Origin: an uncultured Spirochaetales bacterium
Lineage (GTDB): Bacteria > Spirochaetota > Spirochaetia > Sphaerochaetales > Sphaerochaetaceae
Assembly: GCA_944390025.1 (NCBI GenBank)
Contig: CALXOK010000011.1
Location: 1 to 50,025, forward strand
Direction of reading: 5' to 3'
Length of the DNA stretch: 50,025 nucleotides
Shown here: positions 49,992 to 50,025 of the stretch, one piece after another
Position numbering within the stretch: the stretch's first letter is position 1
Layout of the letters: each line of letters begins with the position of its first letter
Position numbers and translations under genes: made by a program
The notes under the pieces: model-generated
Told to the model about the DNA's origin: nothing
Databases searched by the model: none
What the model saw: only the letters and a program-made list of their open reading frames with translations

Positions 49992-50025
49992 CTTAACCCT
50001 GTCTCCGAAGACGATGGAGAACTGG

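Noticed and set aside
1..50025. CRISPR arrays, tRNA genes, prophage or plasmid origin
   Set aside because: No regularly spaced repeats, cloverleaf sequences, phage structural genes or replication genes were found by reading; a tRNAscan or CRISPR search could still be run.

Overview
This window looks like the chromosome of an anaerobic, fermentative spirochaete of the Sphaerochaetaceae type. That placement is an inference from gene content, because only the first few bases of a 16S gene are present. Diderm traits (lspA, yajC, lipoprotein signals, rlmE, a psp operon behind a sigma-54-type promoter) sit beside genes and RNA elements common in clostridia (a T-box before thrS, ArgR, DUF1846, sensory [FeFe] hydrogenases). 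No tRNA, CRISPR array or prophage was seen.

Layout. 1-290: start of a 16S rRNA gene running off the left edge, with its leader and promoter. 291-4247 (minus): two HAD hydrolases, pgsA and thrS; thrS has a T-box leader and lacks the TGS domain. 4616-9567 (minus): five-gene [FeFe]-hydrogenase operon with a PAS sensory hydrogenase and a SpoIIE-type phosphatase. 9752-11092: ispH and yajC. 11374-14263: lipoprotein gene behind a run of 12 G, split in frame by an IS630-family element. 14416-17737: groEL with large palindromes upstream, then a DUF92/polyprenol-kinase-like pair. 17744-20100: DUF2207 and lemA. 20263-26916 (plus): argR, pgi, gdhA, a DUF1846 protein and an NSS transporter. 26970-30611: HPt protein, a possible small RNA, an XRE regulator, then a minus-strand group ending in lspA and a Nif3-like gene. 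30868-37084: Lon-like protease, two RNA methyltransferases, pspA-pspC, an ankyrin protein and adenosine deaminase. 37145-38566: intact ISL3-family element with an 8-bp target duplication. 38584-42096: five small secreted proteins, apparently one family, under two promoters sharing a palindromic operator. 42434-46870: rhomboid protease, two tandem sigma-54-type small-RNA genes, rlmE, mscS and htpG. 47007-49991: ROK repressor, a BrnT/BrnA pair with broken brnT, and an Rpn-type nuclease.

The signals most likely to be new are: (1) two sibling small RNAs 120 bp apart, each behind a canonical -24/-12 promoter and each showing CCUCC, an anti-Shine-Dalgarno sequence, in a hairpin loop; (2) the same promoter type before pspA; (3) a palindrome, ACTTATGNCATAAGT, in at least six copies around the secreted-protein promoters, placed identically over both -10 boxes; and (4) adjacent homologues of phytol kinase and phytyl-phosphate kinase in a non-photosynthetic organism. 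Several genes also have a -10 box so close to the ATG that their mRNAs should be leaderless.
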